Assembly: GCF_003364255.1 (NCBI RefSeq)
Contig: NZ_NXLR01000006.1
Span: 1-64,000, forward strand
DNA length: 64,000 nucleotides
Reading direction: 5' to 3'
Origin: Helicobacter marmotae
Lineage (GTDB): Bacteria > Campylobacterota > Campylobacteria > Campylobacterales > Helicobacteraceae
Shown here piece after piece: positions 20,358 through 30,789 of this stretch. The notes beneath the pieces are model-generated. The model searched no databases, had not been told where the DNA came from, and saw only the letters and a list, made by a program, of their open reading frames with translations. Position 1 is the first letter of the stretch. Each line of letters begins with the position of its first letter. The position numbers were made by a program, and so were the translations under genes.

Positions 20358-22784
20358 TTATTTTAGCGTTTTTTCTACCTCTACGACTTTTTGCCAAGTT
20401 GCAATTACAGAATCAGGATTGAGAGAAATAGAGCTAATGCCCTCTTTAACAAGGAATTCCGTTACTTCCGGATAATCACTCGGAGCTTGCCCACAAATAC
20501 CACAATACTTATTATGCGCCTTGCAAGCTTCAATAGCCTTTTTAAACATTATAAACATAGCAGGATTACGCTCATCAAAGACATGGCTTACAAGCTGCCC
20601 ATCTCTATCTACACCCAAAGTGAGCTGAGTTAGGTCATTTGAGCCTATTGAGAATCCATCAAACATACTTAAAAACTCATCTGCCAAAATCACATTTACG
20701 GGCAATTCACACATTACATAAATCTCTAAGCCATTTTTACCAGATTCTAAACCATTGCGGCGCATGATTTCTAGCACCTTTTTGCCCTCTTCGGGCGTGC
20801 GCAGGAATGGAATCATCACTTTCATATTGCTAAGCCCCATTTCATCACGTACCATAGCCAAGGCTTGGCATTCCCATTCAAAAGCCGTGCGATATTGCTC
20901 AGAATAATACCTGCTAGCCCCACGATAACCTAGCATAGGGTTTTCTTCATGTGGTTCATAAGGAGCTCCGCCAAGCATACCTTTATATTCATTTGATTTA
21001 AAGTCGCTTGTGCGCACGATAACGGGGTTAGGGTAGAATGCCGAGCAAATCATACCAATACCCTCAGCAATCTTTTTAGTAAAGAAATCTTTTGGACTAT
21101 CATAGCCTGACATAATTTTCTCAATCTCTGATTTTTCTTTTAAGCCTTTGGCATTGCCATTTTGAATATCAAGTAATGCAAGGGGGTGGGCTTTGATTTG
21201 ATTAAGCACTATAAGCTCCATACGCGCTAGCCCTACACCGTGGTTTGGTATCTGTGAGAAGCTAAAGGCTTTTTCAGGATTCCCTACATTCATATAGATT
21301 TTTGTCTTTGGATTCCCTAGATTGCTTAGCTCAATGCTCTCAATCTCATATTCATGGATACCATCATAAATATAGCCCTCTTCCCCCTCTGCACAAGAAA
21401 CGGTAACTTCCATACCGCTATAAAGTCTATCTGTCGCGCCAATAGCCCCAACTATCGCCGGTACGCCAATTTCTCTAGCAACAATGGCTGCATGACAAGT
21501 GCGCCCCCCGCGATTTGTAATAACCGCAGCCGCCTTTTTCATCGCTGGCTCCCAATCGGGGTCAGTGTTGTCTGTTACAAGTATTTCTCCTTCTTTAAAG
21601 CTATCCATATGCTCAATATCATTAATGATTCTTACCTTGCCAGAGCCTATTTTACCGCCTATAGCCTTGCCTTTGAGGATAATCTCTTTTTTACTCTCAG
21701 GATTGACAAACTTAAATTTCTCTAATCTTTGGGCATTGCCTTTTTTGCTTTTTTGGCTTTGCACGGTTTCTGGGCGCGCTTGAACGATAAAAATCTCTCC
21801 ACTATCCCCATCTTTTGCCCATTCCATATCCATAGGGCGGTATTCTCCCGCCTCTTTTGTGTAATGCTCTTCAATCTTTATAGCATAACGTGCTAATGTC
21901 AAAATATCCGCATCAGTGATTGAAAAGCTTTTCATCTCGCGTTGAGTGGTTTTGATATTTTTTGTGGGGTGTTCGCTTCCACGTGGGGCATAGACCATTT
22001 TTTGATGTTTATGTCCTAATTGACGTTTGATGATAGGACGTTTGCCCTCTTTAAGCGTGGGCTTAAATACATAAAACTCATCGGGATTAACCGTTCCACC
22101 TACGACATTTTCTCCTAAACCCCAGCTTGAGGTGATAAACACAGCGTCTTTAAAGCCTGTTTCGGTATCAATGCTAAACATCACTCCCGCACTGCCTTTA
22201 TCTGCGCGCACCATTTTTTGCACGCCTACAGAGAGTGCTACCTTAAAGTGGTCAAAGCCCCTTGAAGCGCGATAGCTTACCGCTCTATCAGTAAAGAGTG
22301 AAGCAAGGCATGACTTCACATAATGTATAAGCTCTGTTTTACCTTTGATACTTAAATATGTATCTTGCTGCCCCGCAAAGCTTGCATCGGGCAAGTCTTC
22401 AGCCGTTGCGGAGCTACGTACGGCGACATCGGCATCTTTCATGCCATATTCTGCACTCAATATCTCATAAGCCTTAAAAATCTCTTCTCGTAAATCTGCA
22501 GGAAAAGGTGTGCCAAAAATCAATTCGCGGATTTTTTTTGAGCGGGTTTTTAAAACATCAATTTCAGTTACATCAACGCCATCAAGCAACTCAATAATTT
22601 TCTCTCTAATACCTCCGGAATCTAAAAGATACCAATACGCATCGCTTGTGATTGCAAAGCCATTAGGGACCTTAATACCCTCATTAACAAGCTCTTGAAA
22701 CATCTCACCAATGCTTGCATTTTTACCACCCACTATGGGGACGTCTTTATTATTGAGTTCTTTGAAAAACTTAATATACTTCAT
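20358..22784 (-). CDS. ppsA: Phosphoenolpyruvate synthase
   Basis: An 808-residue enzyme converting pyruvate and ATP to PEP, AMP and phosphate for gluconeogenesis. N-terminal ATP-grasp domain ([22 protein letters not shown] at the start; [21 protein letters not shown] about 122-142), central phosphohistidine swivel domain ([20 protein letters not shown], about 425-445), C-terminal TIM barrel with catalytic Cys in [14 protein letters not shown]. Start follows AAGG. The dioxygenase gene begins 23 bases downstream on the same strand, so cotranscription is possible. Confidence 0.97.
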   Translation of the reverse strand: MKYIKFFKELNNKDVPIVGGKNASIGEMFQELVNEGIKVPNGFAITSDAYWYLLDSGGIREKIIELLDGVDVTEIDVLKTRSKKIRELIFGTPFPADLREEIFKAYEILSAEYGMKDADVAVRSSATAEDLPDASFAGQQDTYLSIKGKTELIHYVKSCLASLFTDRAVSYRASRGFDHFKVALSVGVQKMVRADKGSAGVMFSIDTETGFKDAVFITSSWGLGENVVGGTVNPDEFYVFKPTLKEGKRPIIKRQLGHKHQKMVYAPRGSEHPTKNIKTTQREMKSFSITDADILTLARYAIKIEEHYTKEAGEYRPMDMEWAKDGDSGEIFIVQARPETVQSQKSKKGNAQRLEKFKFVNPESKKEIILKGKAIGGKIGSGKVRIINDIEHMDSFKEGEILVTDNTDPDWEPAMKKAAAVITNRGGRTCHAAIVAREIGVPAIVGAIGATDRLYSGMEVTVSCAEGEEGYIYDGIHEYEIESIELSNLGNPKTKIYMNVGNPEKAFSFSQIPNHGVGLARMELIVLNQIKAHPLALLDIQNGNAKGLKEKSEIEKIMSGYDSPKDFFTKKIAEGIGMICSAFYPNPVIVRTSDFKSNEYKGMLGGAPYEPHEENPMLGYRGASRYYSEQYRTAFEWECQALAMVRDEMGLSNMKVMIPFLRTPEEGKKVLEIMRRNGLESGKNGLEIYVMCELPVNVILADEFLSMFDGFSIGSNDLTQLTLGVDRDGQLVSHVFDERNPAMFIMFKKAIEACKAHNKYCGICGQAPSDYPEVTEFLVKEGISSISLNPDSVIATWQKVVEVEKTLK

Positions 22785-22916
22785 TTTGCGCCTTTTCCGA
22801 GGAGTTTATGTTGAGTTAGTGAATGTGCATTTTAATTAATCAAAGTTTATCCCAAACTTAAATACGCAAGCTTTGGGCTTATCTGTTTGATAAAGCAAAA
22901 AAAAAGTAACTTGTGA

Positions 22917-22922
22917 TAGAAT
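22917..22922 (+). promoter_or_regulatory. Putative extended -10 box for purL
   Basis: TGTGATAGAAT, about 68 bases before the purL ATG in the ppsA/purL divergent gap (about 200 bases, otherwise empty). A run of nine A's lies just upstream. Confidence 0.4.
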
Positions 22923-22989
22923 CCGCCCTTATGCAAAAGATGATTCCATAAATTTATGTATTTCTATCTCCATAAAAATTGAGGTGAAA

Positions 22990-25230
22990 ATGGCAGCAAA
23001 TATCACAGAACTTCTTAAGGAAGTGGGCAAATCTGATCAAGCAATCAAAGCCCATAAGCTATCAAGCACAGATTATGATGAGATTGTAAAGATTCTTAAT
23101 CGTGCTCCAAATCTCATAGAGCTAGGTATTTTTTCAGCGATGTGGAGCGAGCATTGCAGCTATAAATCAAGCAAAAAGTATTTGAAAGGATTCCCTACAA
23201 AAGCCCCTTGGGTAGTGCAAGGACCGGGTGAGAATGCAGGGGTTGTAGATATTGGGCATAATCTCTGTGCCGTCTTTAAGATAGAATCTCACAATCACCC
23301 AAGCTTTATTGAGCCTCATGCCGGGGCAGCTACGGGCGTTGGAGGCATTATGCGCGATATTTTCACTATGGGTGCGCGCCCTGTAGCAAGCCTAAATTCT
23401 ATACGATTTGGCAATGTGAATGATGAGGGCGAGCTTGGCAGGAAACATCGCTATTTATTACGTGGAGTAGTGGAGGGCATAGGGAGCTATGGAAACTGCA
23501 TGGGAGTGCCTACCATTGGGGGAGAGATGAGCTTTGAATCTTGCTACAATGGCAATATTTTAGTCAATGCCTTTTGTTTGGGCTTAGCCAAAAAGAATGA
23601 AATTTTTTATGCAAAAGCGGAGGGTATAGGTAATCCCGTGATTTATGTAGGGAGCAAGACAGGGCGAGATGGCTTGGGTGGAGCGGTGATGAGCTCTGAT
23701 AGCTTTAGCTCTCACTCAAAGGCTATGAAATCAGCTGTGCAGGTGGGAGATCCATTTGCCCAGAAGCTTTTGCTTGAGGCGTGTATGGAGCTTTTTAAGG
23801 AGGGATTGATTGTAGGGATTCAAGATATGGGTGCAGCGGGGCTTACAAGCTCTAGCTTTGAAATGGCAGGGAGAAGCCAAAGTGGTATGATACTTCATCT
23901 TGATAAGGTCCCTATGCGTGAAGAGGGTATGAATCCTTATGAGCTTATGTTGAGTGAATCTCAAGAGCGTATGCTTATTTGCGCGAAAAAGGGCTGTGAA
24001 GCACAAGTTTTAGCCATTTTTGAAAAATGGGAGCTTGATGTAGCCATTATCGGAGAGGTTACAAAAAGCGGTATTATGGAGCTCTATTGGTATGGAGAGA
24101 AATGCGCCCATATCCCCATAGCGGAGCTAAGTGAGAATGCCCCTATGCTTGATATGCCCCTGCGTCCTAAGCCTCCTCAAACTCATAAAGCAGAGAGATT
24201 AGAGACACATTTAAGCACACAAGAGATATTTCTTACACTCCTTGGTAGTGTGGAGATAGCCAATAAAAAGTGGGTTTATACGCAGTTTGATAGCAGTGTG
24301 CAAAGTAATACCATTACACCAGCAGGAAGTGGCGATGCGAGTATGATACGCATTAAAGGCACAGATATGGGGTTGGCTATGAGTGTAAATTGCAATATGC
24401 GTTATTGTTATCTGAATCCAAAAGAGGGTGCAAAGATAGCAGTAGCCACTGCGGGGCGAAATTGTGTGATAAATGGGGCAAAGCCCCTAGCTATGAGTGA
24501 TTGCCTAAATTTTGGCTCACCCAATAATCCGGAAGTGATGTGGAGCTTTGAGCAAGTATGTGAGGGGATTAAAGAGGCATGTAAGTTCCTTAATACCCCC
24601 ATTGTAAGCGGCAATGTCTCACTGCATAATCAAAGCGATAGTGTGGATATTTACCCTACGCCTAGCATTGTAAGTGTGGGGGTTATAGATGATGTGGCAA
24701 TGGCTATTCCCTCTTCATTCCAAACACAGGGCAATACACTTATTTTATTAGGCGAGATTAAGGCAGAATTTGGCGGGAGCTTAGCTCAAAAGCTCCTAGA
24801 GGGACGTATTTATGGTGTTATACCTCATATAGATTTAGAGAGAGAGTTGGCATTATGGAATCTCCTTCTAGAAGCAACGCAAGAGCGTCTTATTATCGCG
24901 GCAAAAGATATAGGGCAGGGCGGTTTAGCACTGACTTTGGCAAAAATGGCTCTTAGTAATGGCGAGTGCAAGGCAATGGGCTGTAATGTGCATACGAGTT
25001 TGCCATCCCCCGTGCTTTTTGCACCATCCCAAAGTTGTGTAGTCCTTGAAATTGCAGGAGAGAACCTAAGCACCCTCAAGCAAAAGGCAAAGAAGCATAA
25101 AGTGCCTTTAAGTGAAATTGGCTGTGTGGGGGGAGAGCATTTTTGTGTTGATGAGATAAATCTTTCCCTAGAAGAGATGAGCGAGATGTATTTTGAAAGC
25201 TTTGAAAGCCTTATGAAGAGAGATTTATAG
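22990..25230 (+). CDS. purL: Phosphoribosylformylglycinamidine synthase subunit PurL
   Basis: A 746-residue small-type PurL, which with PurS and PurQ converts FGAR to FGAM in purine synthesis. N-terminal [19 protein letters not shown] (about 48-66), the active-site [21 protein letters not shown] (about 98-118), IQDMGAAGL and [21 protein letters not shown] (about 490-510) are all present, with two AIRS-like halves. GTG lies two codons before; the ATG at 22990 fits GAGG spacing better. Confidence 0.97.
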   Translation: MAANITELLKEVGKSDQAIKAHKLSSTDYDEIVKILNRAPNLIELGIFSAMWSEHCSYKSSKKYLKGFPTKAPWVVQGPGENAGVVDIGHNLCAVFKIESHNHPSFIEPHAGAATGVGGIMRDIFTMGARPVASLNSIRFGNVNDEGELGRKHRYLLRGVVEGIGSYGNCMGVPTIGGEMSFESCYNGNILVNAFCLGLAKKNEIFYAKAEGIGNPVIYVGSKTGRDGLGGAVMSSDSFSSHSKAMKSAVQVGDPFAQKLLLEACMELFKEGLIVGIQDMGAAGLTSSSFEMAGRSQSGMILHLDKVPMREEGMNPYELMLSESQERMLICAKKGCEAQVLAIFEKWELDVAIIGEVTKSGIMELYWYGEKCAHIPIAELSENAPMLDMPLRPKPPQTHKAERLETHLSTQEIFLTLLGSVEIANKKWVYTQFDSSVQSNTITPAGSGDASMIRIKGTDMGLAMSVNCNMRYCYLNPKEGAKIAVATAGRNCVINGAKPLAMSDCLNFGSPNNPEVMWSFEQVCEGIKEACKFLNTPIVSGNVSLHNQSDSVDIYPTPSIVSVGVIDDVAMAIPSSFQTQGNTLILLGEIKAEFGGSLAQKLLEGRIYGVIPHIDLERELALWNLLLEATQERLIIAAKDIGQGGLALTLAKMALSNGECKAMGCNVHTSLPSPVLFAPSQSCVVLEIAGENLSTLKQKAKKHKVPLSEIGCVGGEHFCVDEINLSLEEMSEMYFESFESLMKRDL

Positions 25231-25235
25231 AATCT

Positions 25236-25739
25236 ATGCGGGCTTTAGGCTACCTGACAATGGCTGTTGTGTCTTATCTTTGTGCAGATGGAAACGCAGC
25301 TTTTAACGAGCCACCTAATCCCTTTAGATTCCCAAAAGATGAGAGTTATTATTTAGAGCGAAATGCCCCGATGCTTAGAGATTATGTAAGGGTAGTAAGA
25401 GAGCAATCAGCACAAAAAAACTACCCGCTGTATTCCTCACGCCCCATTATTGAATATAGCATTTATCATAACCTTAGCAAAAGTGAGAAAGATTCTATGC
25501 GTGGGTTTTTGGTCTTGGTGCAAGCTTATGTCGCAGAATTTATTAAATATAGCCATTTAGGAGGGGTAGGCATAGGCGCAAAAAGCACGCCAAATGATGA
25601 ACATATCTTTTACCTTAGCTTTGATGGACGCTATTTGAGTGATATAGAATCTTTAGGCATAGGGAAAGAAATTTTTGCGTATTGTGTCTTGCCACGATTT
25701 GATAAATGTATTATGCTAGGCATTGGGGAGGAATGGTAG
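25236..25739 (+). CDS. Exported hypothetical protein
   Basis: A 167-residue protein with a likely signal peptide (MRALGYLTMAVVSYLCADGNA, cleavage near 21-22). The mature part is mixed alpha/beta with GGVGIGAKSTPNDEHIFYLSFDGRYL (about 110-135). No known domain recognised. It starts 5 bases after purL and may be cotranscribed. Two cysteines near the C-terminus (YCVLPRFDKC) could form a disulfide in the periplasm. Confidence 0.65.
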   Translation: MRALGYLTMAVVSYLCADGNAAFNEPPNPFRFPKDESYYLERNAPMLRDYVRVVREQSAQKNYPLYSSRPIIEYSIYHNLSKSEKDSMRGFLVLVQAYVAEFIKYSHLGGVGIGAKSTPNDEHIFYLSFDGRYLSDIESLGIGKEIFAYCVLPRFDKCIMLGIGEEW

Positions 25740-25750
25740 CATAGGTTAGG

Positions 25751-26911
25751 TTAGAAATTTTCATTTAAAATTTTATACTTATCACAGCCTAGTTGCTCCC
25801 CTAAATCACAAGCCCTACCATAAAGTTGTTTTGCCTTGTATAAATCTTGCCTTACTCCCTTACCTTCAATATATAAGTTTCCCAGCATTTCACAAGCTAC
25901 AGATACCCCTCCACTACAAGATTTATTAAAAAGTTCTACAGCCCTAAAGAAATCTTGTTTAACTCCCACACCATATTGATACATACTTGCTAAAAAACCA
26001 CAAGCCGAATAAGAAGGTTTGTCCAAATAGCATCCTTTAGTATAGAATTTTACAGACTTTGCATATTGTTTTTCATCATCCATTATGCTCCCTAATAACA
26101 TGCAAGCATCGGCATTGTCTAAATCACAAGCCTTGGCATAAAGCCCTTTTGCTTTTGTTGTATTTTGTTTAATACCAAATTCATGAAAATCTCTACCATA
26201 TGCAAATCCAACCATTAAACAAGAATTAGCATTTTCTGCATCGCAAGCTTTAGTATATAACTCTAAAGCTTTTTGCAAATCTTGTTTGACTCCTATTCCG
26301 ACTTTATATAATGCAGCCAAACCAGAACAAGTAAAAGAGCTTAAATAGCAGGCTTTCATATAATATTGTGCTGCTTTTACAAAATCTCCAATATCTATAG
26401 CATAATCAGCGAGAAATACACAAGCAACGCTACCTATAGTAGTATTCTCACCTTCGCAATCAATTTCCATTTTTTTATGGCAACCCTCTTTATTTCCTAA
26501 GTCACATGCTTTGCTATAAAATCCTCTTGCTTTTAAAATATCTTGCTTTAAACTCTCACCTTCAATATATAAATCTCCCAAAACCATACAGCCAGGATTA
26601 TGCTCTAAATCACATGCTTTTTCTACTAATTCTAAAATTTTCGGTATTTCTTCATCGTTTTTAGCTTTAACAATATTGGAAGCCAGTTTGTAGCATGAAT
26701 TTCCATCGCCATATTGACAAGCCTTGCCGAGAAAGTGTGTAAGCCTAGCAATATCATTTTGTGCCTCAAGTTGCTCGATACTTTTTAGGCAATTTTCTTT
26801 ATTGTCGCATGGAAAATGAGAGGTTTGAGAACTTGAAATGGATGGCTGCTCACTGCAAGCAGTAAAAAATAAATAAAGCACAATGTATAGGCTAATAACA
26901 ATATTCTTCAT
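25751..26911 (-). CDS. Cysteine-rich Sel1-repeat lipoprotein (Hcp family)
   Basis: A 386-residue exported protein. Hydrophobic leader with a possible lipobox ending in FFTAC (Cys19). About nine Sel1-like helix-turn-helix repeats follow, each with a Cys pair spaced eight residues apart (AC-x7-C such as ACDLEHNPGC, ACDLGNKEGC, ACDAENANSC, ACDLDNADAC), the hallmark of Helicobacter cysteine-rich proteins stabilised by disulfides. H. pylori Hcp proteins are secreted, bind penicillin-like compounds weakly and are immunogenic. Start follows AAAGGATTTT, with a TTTAGAAT -10 candidate just upstream. Confidence 0.9.
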   Translation of the reverse strand: MKNIVISLYIVLYLFFTACSEQPSISSSQTSHFPCDNKENCLKSIEQLEAQNDIARLTHFLGKACQYGDGNSCYKLASNIVKAKNDEEIPKILELVEKACDLEHNPGCMVLGDLYIEGESLKQDILKARGFYSKACDLGNKEGCHKKMEIDCEGENTTIGSVACVFLADYAIDIGDFVKAAQYYMKACYLSSFTCSGLAALYKVGIGVKQDLQKALELYTKACDAENANSCLMVGFAYGRDFHEFGIKQNTTKAKGLYAKACDLDNADACMLLGSIMDDEKQYAKSVKFYTKGCYLDKPSYSACGFLASMYQYGVGVKQDFFRAVELFNKSCSGGVSVACEMLGNLYIEGKGVRQDLYKAKQLYGRACDLGEQLGCDKYKILNENF

Positions 26912-26963
26912 AAAATCCTTTCTCTTTTTGTGAGCATTCTAAAATAAATAAACTTAAGGCTCA

Positions 26964-27656
26964 CTAATCGTAAGCTTGAGAGAATTTATGGCACAATGCC
27001 TTAGCATTCTCATATATTGCTTGAATCTGCGATTGAGCATTTTCTTTTTTACTTTGCCATAAAGTGCTTATCACTGCGCACATATCAGCATTTTTTAGCA
27101 AATGAATATTTTGAGTGCTAATGCCCCCGATAGCGCAGAGTGGAATCTTGAGTGTTTTTTTAGCTTGAGGGAGTATCTCTAAGGGAATTTGTGCGGCATG
27201 GGGCTTTGTAGGAGAGGGGAAAAATGCCCCAAAAGCCACATAATCCACCCCTAAAGATTCTAGCTCTTGCGCTCTTTGTAAATCCCCATAACTTGAAGCA
27301 CCTAAAATCCCGCTAAATCGCTCTCTAGCTTGGATAATACTCATATCATCTTTGCCCAAATGCAAGGCAGGGGCGTTAAGCTTTATGGCAAGAGAGAGCC
27401 TATCATTTATCACAAAGAGTGCGCTATATGCCTCACATAGCTTCATAAGGGCTTTTGCTATGGGGTAAAGCCACTCATCACTATGAGTTTTATCACGCAA
27501 TTGGAATATTCTAACTCCGCCCTTAAGGGCAGATTCTAAATATTGGGGGAGGAGCTCATAAGGAGTGAGAATTTCATCAGAGATAGCATAAATGCCTTGT
27601 AGCATAGGCTTGTGGGGTGTTAAAGCGTGTATCATTGAAGCTTTGCTTGGACGCAT
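26964..27656 (-). CDS. thiE: Thiamine-phosphate synthase ThiE
   Basis: A 230-residue TIM-barrel enzyme joining HMP-PP and thiazole phosphate. Visible motifs: GIYAISDE (about 21-28), FQLRDKTHSD (about 51-60), FVINDRLSLA, LHLGKDDMS (about 97-105), FGAFFPSPTKP (about 140-150) and LCAIGGIST (about 172-180). The start is uncertain: codon 1 overlaps a 51-codon upstream ORF, and Met8 overlaps that ORF's stop (ATGA), suggesting translation may start at 27635. No thiD or thiM is adjacent. Confidence 0.92.
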   Translation of the reverse strand: MRPSKASMIHALTPHKPMLQGIYAISDEILTPYELLPQYLESALKGGVRIFQLRDKTHSDEWLYPIAKALMKLCEAYSALFVINDRLSLAIKLNAPALHLGKDDMSIIQARERFSGILGASSYGDLQRAQELESLGVDYVAFGAFFPSPTKPHAAQIPLEILPQAKKTLKIPLCAIGGISTQNIHLLKNADMCAVISTLWQSKKENAQSQIQAIYENAKALCHKFSQAYD

Positions 27657-27787
27657 TGAGAAGTTGCCAATCTCGTCATTGCGGTATTTTGAGTTTGCTT
27701 GAGTAGGCTCGGAATCTGGGCTAGATCCACTAATGCAAAAGGGCTATCTAAAATGAGTTTAAAATCTATATTGTTTATTGAAATCAT
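27632..27787 (-). CDS. Small ORF (51 aa) coupled to thiE
   Basis: ATG at 27787 is preceded by AAGGAGAGCAA, the best ribosome site in this gap. The frame gives 51 residues beginning MISINNIDFKLILDSPFALV and ends with a TGA that overlaps an in-frame ATG of thiE. It is either a short protein, a leader ORF coupling thiE translation, or the remnant of a longer gene. No family recognised. Confidence 0.45.
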   Translation of the reverse strand: MISINNIDFKLILDSPFALVDLAQIPSLLKQTQNTAMTRLATSQCVQAKLQ

Positions 27788-27873
27788 TTGCTCTCCTTAT
27801 CTTTAATACATTATAGCCTAATTGCGATGTTTTGTTGTTGGTGGGTAGGAATTGCTTTATAAATCACCAGCGA

Positions 27874-28060
27874 CTCTGTTAGTTTATCATGCCTTTGGGC
27901 TTTGTGCCCGAAGAATCTCTACTTGAGCCACTAGAAAGCTAACAGAGATTCTTTAGTAGCCATCACGCCCGCCTGCAAGAGGTGACAAACTTTATGTCCC
28001 TATAGAGTAAGCTTAACCCTTTTGCAAGGCAAATTATTTTGTCATTCTAAACTCCCAGCT
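27874..28060. repeat. Interspersed repeat with nested inverted arms
   Basis: The 386-base gap between the small ORF and 28174 has no gene. It contains CTCTGTTAG (27874-27882) and its inverse CTAACAGAG (27939-27947), CCCGAAGAATCTCT and AGAGATTCTTT, and a piece from 28001 (TATAGAGTAAGCTTAACCC...TTGCAAGG) that closely resembles 43606-43637. CTGTTAGTTTATCATG here recurs inverted at about 43746-43761. It marks the left side of the accessory island. Confidence 0.65.
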
Positions 28061-28173
28061 CAGAATCTATATTATTAAACCCAAAGCCAGCAAATAACTT
28101 ACACAAGCCTTGACAAAGCAATAAAAAATAAATAGTATCTTTCCCTATACATAAATAAGCAGGAGGCTTTATA

Positions 28174-28617
28174 ATGAGTAAAAATATAATTAAAGAGCAG
28201 GAGTATATTCGAGTAGATGAGGAGCCAAAAGCACCCAAAACAATTACCCACAATGGTCAAAAATATGCAAGATGTGATACTATAGAAGAAGATGTAGATT
28301 TTTGTAAAAGAAATATAGATAAGACCATACAAGAAGTATATGGGGTTGAAAAATCTACACCCGTGAAAGTGATGATACGCAAGGGCAATGAAGCTGGGTT
28401 TGTTATAGAAAATATAGAGTACAAACCAAATTCACAAACCGGAGACTTTGAATTATTTGGAGCACTCAAACTCAAGAGAAAAGTTTCGCAGTTGTTTTCA
28501 TATTGTGGCGGTGTATGCACAGACTGCAAAATTACAGCAAAAGGCAAAACAAGCTCGGACAATGAAATATATAAAATTGGATATTATTGTAAATTTAAAA
28601 ATCATAAACCAAAATGA
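28174..28617 (+). CDS. Orphan hypothetical protein with C-terminal cysteine cluster
   Basis: A 147-residue soluble, Lys-rich protein. Near the C-terminus YCGGVCTDCKIT (about 111-122) gives C-x3-C-x2-C, followed by another Cys in GYYCKF, a possible metal-binding knuckle. No family recognised. The ribosome site CAGGAGG is strong and eight bases before the ATG. Base and codon use is more A-rich than in neighbours, and it is bounded by repeats, suggesting acquired DNA. Confidence 0.6.
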   Translation: MSKNIIKEQEYIRVDEEPKAPKTITHNGQKYARCDTIEEDVDFCKRNIDKTIQEVYGVEKSTPVKVMIRKGNEAGFVIENIEYKPNSQTGDFELFGALKLKRKVSQLFSYCGGVCTDCKITAKGKTSSDNEIYKIGYYCKFKNHKPK

Positions 28618-28734
28618 GTCAAAAAGCCTTGCTTAAAGCATAAATATAAAACCTTTAATTCCATATAACTTGGGCTAGGTTAGAGAATTGCATTTATATT
28701 TAGCTTTAATGCAGCAGTGCGGGAGGGTTAAGAT

Positions 28735-29238
28735 ATGGAGATGAAAATGACAAGTGCCAAGATGAAAGATGTGTTGAAAAACCACAATTATTTAAATTTA
28801 AATAATAAAATAATATACGAAATGCTTACTTTTAAGCGAGAGTTTGAAGAAGACTTGTTCTTAGAAATTGTAAATGATTTGAGAAGTAATATTGGTGAAG
28901 CTCGAATTGACTATCAAATGCCAATGAAAAGGCAGAGGAGCAAGGAAGAGATTATGAATGATGTGCTGGAGTTAAAATGGATTACCAGCAAACCATCATC
29001 GTGGTTACCTCTTCACCAATATTTAGTCAAAAATAAAAATTGCAAGCAAGAGCTTTACTATGAGTTATATAGCTTGATATTTTATGAATATGATAGAATA
29101 GAATATTCCTTTTCAAATTATTACAAAGTGTTTTTTTGGGAAGGCAGAAAATATTGGATTATGAATAGCGATTATAGGCATTCTATAATTATTAATAGAG
29201 ACTTTGGGGATAAAGCCCCGCAAAATATGACAAAATAA
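28735..29238 (+). CDS. Orphan hypothetical protein
   Basis: A 167-residue soluble protein rich in Tyr, Lys, Asn and Glu, starting after GGGAGGG; a second ATG at 28747 also has a GGAG upstream. No recognised domain. The C-terminal half has YELYSLIFYEYDRIEYSF and YYKVFFWEGRKYWIM, an aromatic-rich region. It shares the AT-rich composition of the preceding orphan, and repeat sequence follows directly after its stop. Confidence 0.6.
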   Translation: MEMKMTSAKMKDVLKNHNYLNLNNKIIYEMLTFKREFEEDLFLEIVNDLRSNIGEARIDYQMPMKRQRSKEEIMNDVLELKWITSKPSSWLPLHQYLVKNKNCKQELYYELYSLIFYEYDRIEYSFSNYYKVFFWEGRKYWIMNSDYRHSIIINRDFGDKAPQNMTK

Positions 29239-29242
29239 TTTT

Positions 29243-29300
29243 CTTTATGAGGTCATTTTGTCTTGTGGGTTAGATTTGTTAGATTTATTGTCATTTTAAA
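29243..29300. repeat. Interspersed repeat fragment
   Basis: GTCATTTTGTCTTGTGGGTT followed by AGATTTGTT and TTGTCATTTTAAACCC resembles 43630-43665 (TTTTATCTTATGGGTTGGAC...TTGTTGTCAT). It closes the small orphan-gene block on the right, just beyond the stop of the 167-residue gene. Confidence 0.5.
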
Positions 29301-29316
29301 CCCCCATTAGAATCTG

Positions 29317-30789
29317 TCATTGGAGCAAAAAGCCATATTCATAAATCTTTGGCTCTATTTCCTTAGCAAGCTCACTTAATGCGGCATTAAGCTCTCCTAT
29401 GAGTTTCTTATAATGCTCATCTTGTGCCTTTTGGGGTGGGTTCATTCTGCCTTTATCGTTATATCCTTGAAAATATGCCTTTATATCATAAAGGCTTGCA
29501 TTAACACTATAGGGCTTAGCTGGGTCATTAAAGTCTTGGCTGTGATAATACCTCCACAGCTCTCTCCCTGCGCTAAATACCGCCCTTGCCTCATTACTAA
29601 AGCTCAAGGGCTTTGTAGGGATTCTTATTGTATAAAAGGATTCATTTTTAATTCTAAGCTGCCCTTTATTAACCTCTTTGCTATTATCTTTACTGCCTTG
29701 CGTATCAAGTAAAGCATTATCATTATAGTTAGTATCTTGCTTCATTTGCCCATTAATAAACTCATACATAAAATGCGAGCTAAAGGGTTCTTTTGTTATT
29801 CCCACTTCAGATTCGCTAAATGGGATAAAGTGATTATCTCCCTCTTGGCTTCTGATTTTATTTTGTGAATGAAAAAGCATAAATGCCAAACAATCGTTTT
29901 GAAAGTTAGAATCTTGCTGCCATAAATCATTAGGATACAAAAATTGGTCGCGGTCATTAAGCCAACTCGCTGGGATTGCGTGGCGCACAGCAAAATAGAT
30001 GGCAAATGGGATTAGATTATTTTGTGTTAATATGGTGAAAAGATGTTTTTTGTAATCATTATCTGATAGTTTGTTGGCAAAAAATACACCACGATTATTA
30101 GAAAAATCAGTCCCCTGCATCCTTAAAAAGGTTAATTTATTCCCCTTTTTATCATAGAATTGACGAAGCCAATCAATAATGTATGAATTTGTATTATGGG
30201 CAAAGAATCTCTTTTTAAACAAATATTCATTTTTATCATTGAAAATATCTAAAGATAGCCTTTTAATGGGCTTTTTAATTTTTGTGTCCCATATCAAAAA
30301 TCCTATCGGGAATTGTCCGCTGACATTATCAAAGGTATCAGAAGGACAAGCAAAGCCGCGCAAAAACTTTGCTTGAAAGTTTTTTCTAAATTTATCATAA
30401 TATTGTGCATTAATATATTTAAGTGTGCTAAAACTTGCAAGCATGCAGTGTGGAATTTCATTATAGATGCGTATAAAAAACTGCGCAAAAAGTTCTCGTG
30501 TCGCTGTTCCATAGATATTGGAGTATTGATGATATATTTTTGTATCAGTAGAAACTTGAGTCTTATTTTCACCTGTTCCCGATGGTGTTTTTCTGTTACT
30601 TGCTTCTGCGTACGGGGGGTTGATAAAAATCAATAATTTTTCTCGTTTTTTATCATTTTTAAGAATTTCTTGCAATTTTTTTGGAATTTTGGATTTTTGG
30701 CACTCCTTACAATCCCCTTCTATCCCCCCCCCCCGTGCTATTTGCGCTATTTGCGTGCTTTTCGCAGGGTTTATCAAGCAAGATGTCAT
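29317..30789 (-). CDS. Type IIG restriction-modification enzyme, C-terminal part (out of phase)
   Basis: The frame downstream of the poly-G tract. It carries the N6-adenine methyltransferase motif IV as FINPPYAEAS near its start, then the rest of the catalytic domain and a long target-recognition region ending ...EIEPKIYEYGFLLQ. Motif I sits in the upstream frame (30707-31942). In the present sequence the two parts are out of frame, so this part is not made as a fusion. With 10 (or 13) G instead of 11 the two join into one protein of about 874 residues. No good ribosome site supports independent translation. Confidence 0.85.
   Translation of the reverse strand: MTSCLINPAKSTQIAQIARGGGIEGDCKECQKSKIPKKLQEILKNDKKREKLLIFINPPYAEASNRKTPSGTGENKTQVSTDTKIYHQYSNIYGTATRELFAQFFIRIYNEIPHCMLASFSTLKYINAQYYDKFRKNFQAKFLRGFACPSDTFDNVSGQFPIGFLIWDTKIKKPIKRLSLDIFNDKNEYLFKKRFFAHNTNSYIIDWLRQFYDKKGNKLTFLRMQGTDFSNNRGVFFANKLSDNDYKKHLFTILTQNNLIPFAIYFAVRHAIPASWLNDRDQFLYPNDLWQQDSNFQNDCLAFMLFHSQNKIRSQEGDNHFIPFSESEVGITKEPFSSHFMYEFINGQMKQDTNYNDNALLDTQGSKDNSKEVNKGQLRIKNESFYTIRIPTKPLSFSNEARAVFSAGRELWRYYHSQDFNDPAKPYSVNASLYDIKAYFQGYNDKGRMNPPQKAQDEHYKKLIGELNAALSELAKEIEPKIYEYGFLLQ

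Noticed and set aside
20335-20397. Longer start of the dioxygenase overlapping the ppsA 3' end
   Set aside because: Low-complexity basic N-terminus, no ribosome site; MRNLDIDE has GGGGGA upstream.
22897-22906. Run of nine A before purL as a phase-variation tract
   Set aside because: Short A runs are common in this AT-rich genome and it lies upstream of a housekeeping gene outside the core promoter.
28047-28332. Minus-strand hydrophobic frames over the 28174 orphan gene
   Set aside because: They are antisense shadows; the plus-strand gene has a strong ribosome site and a charged, soluble composition.
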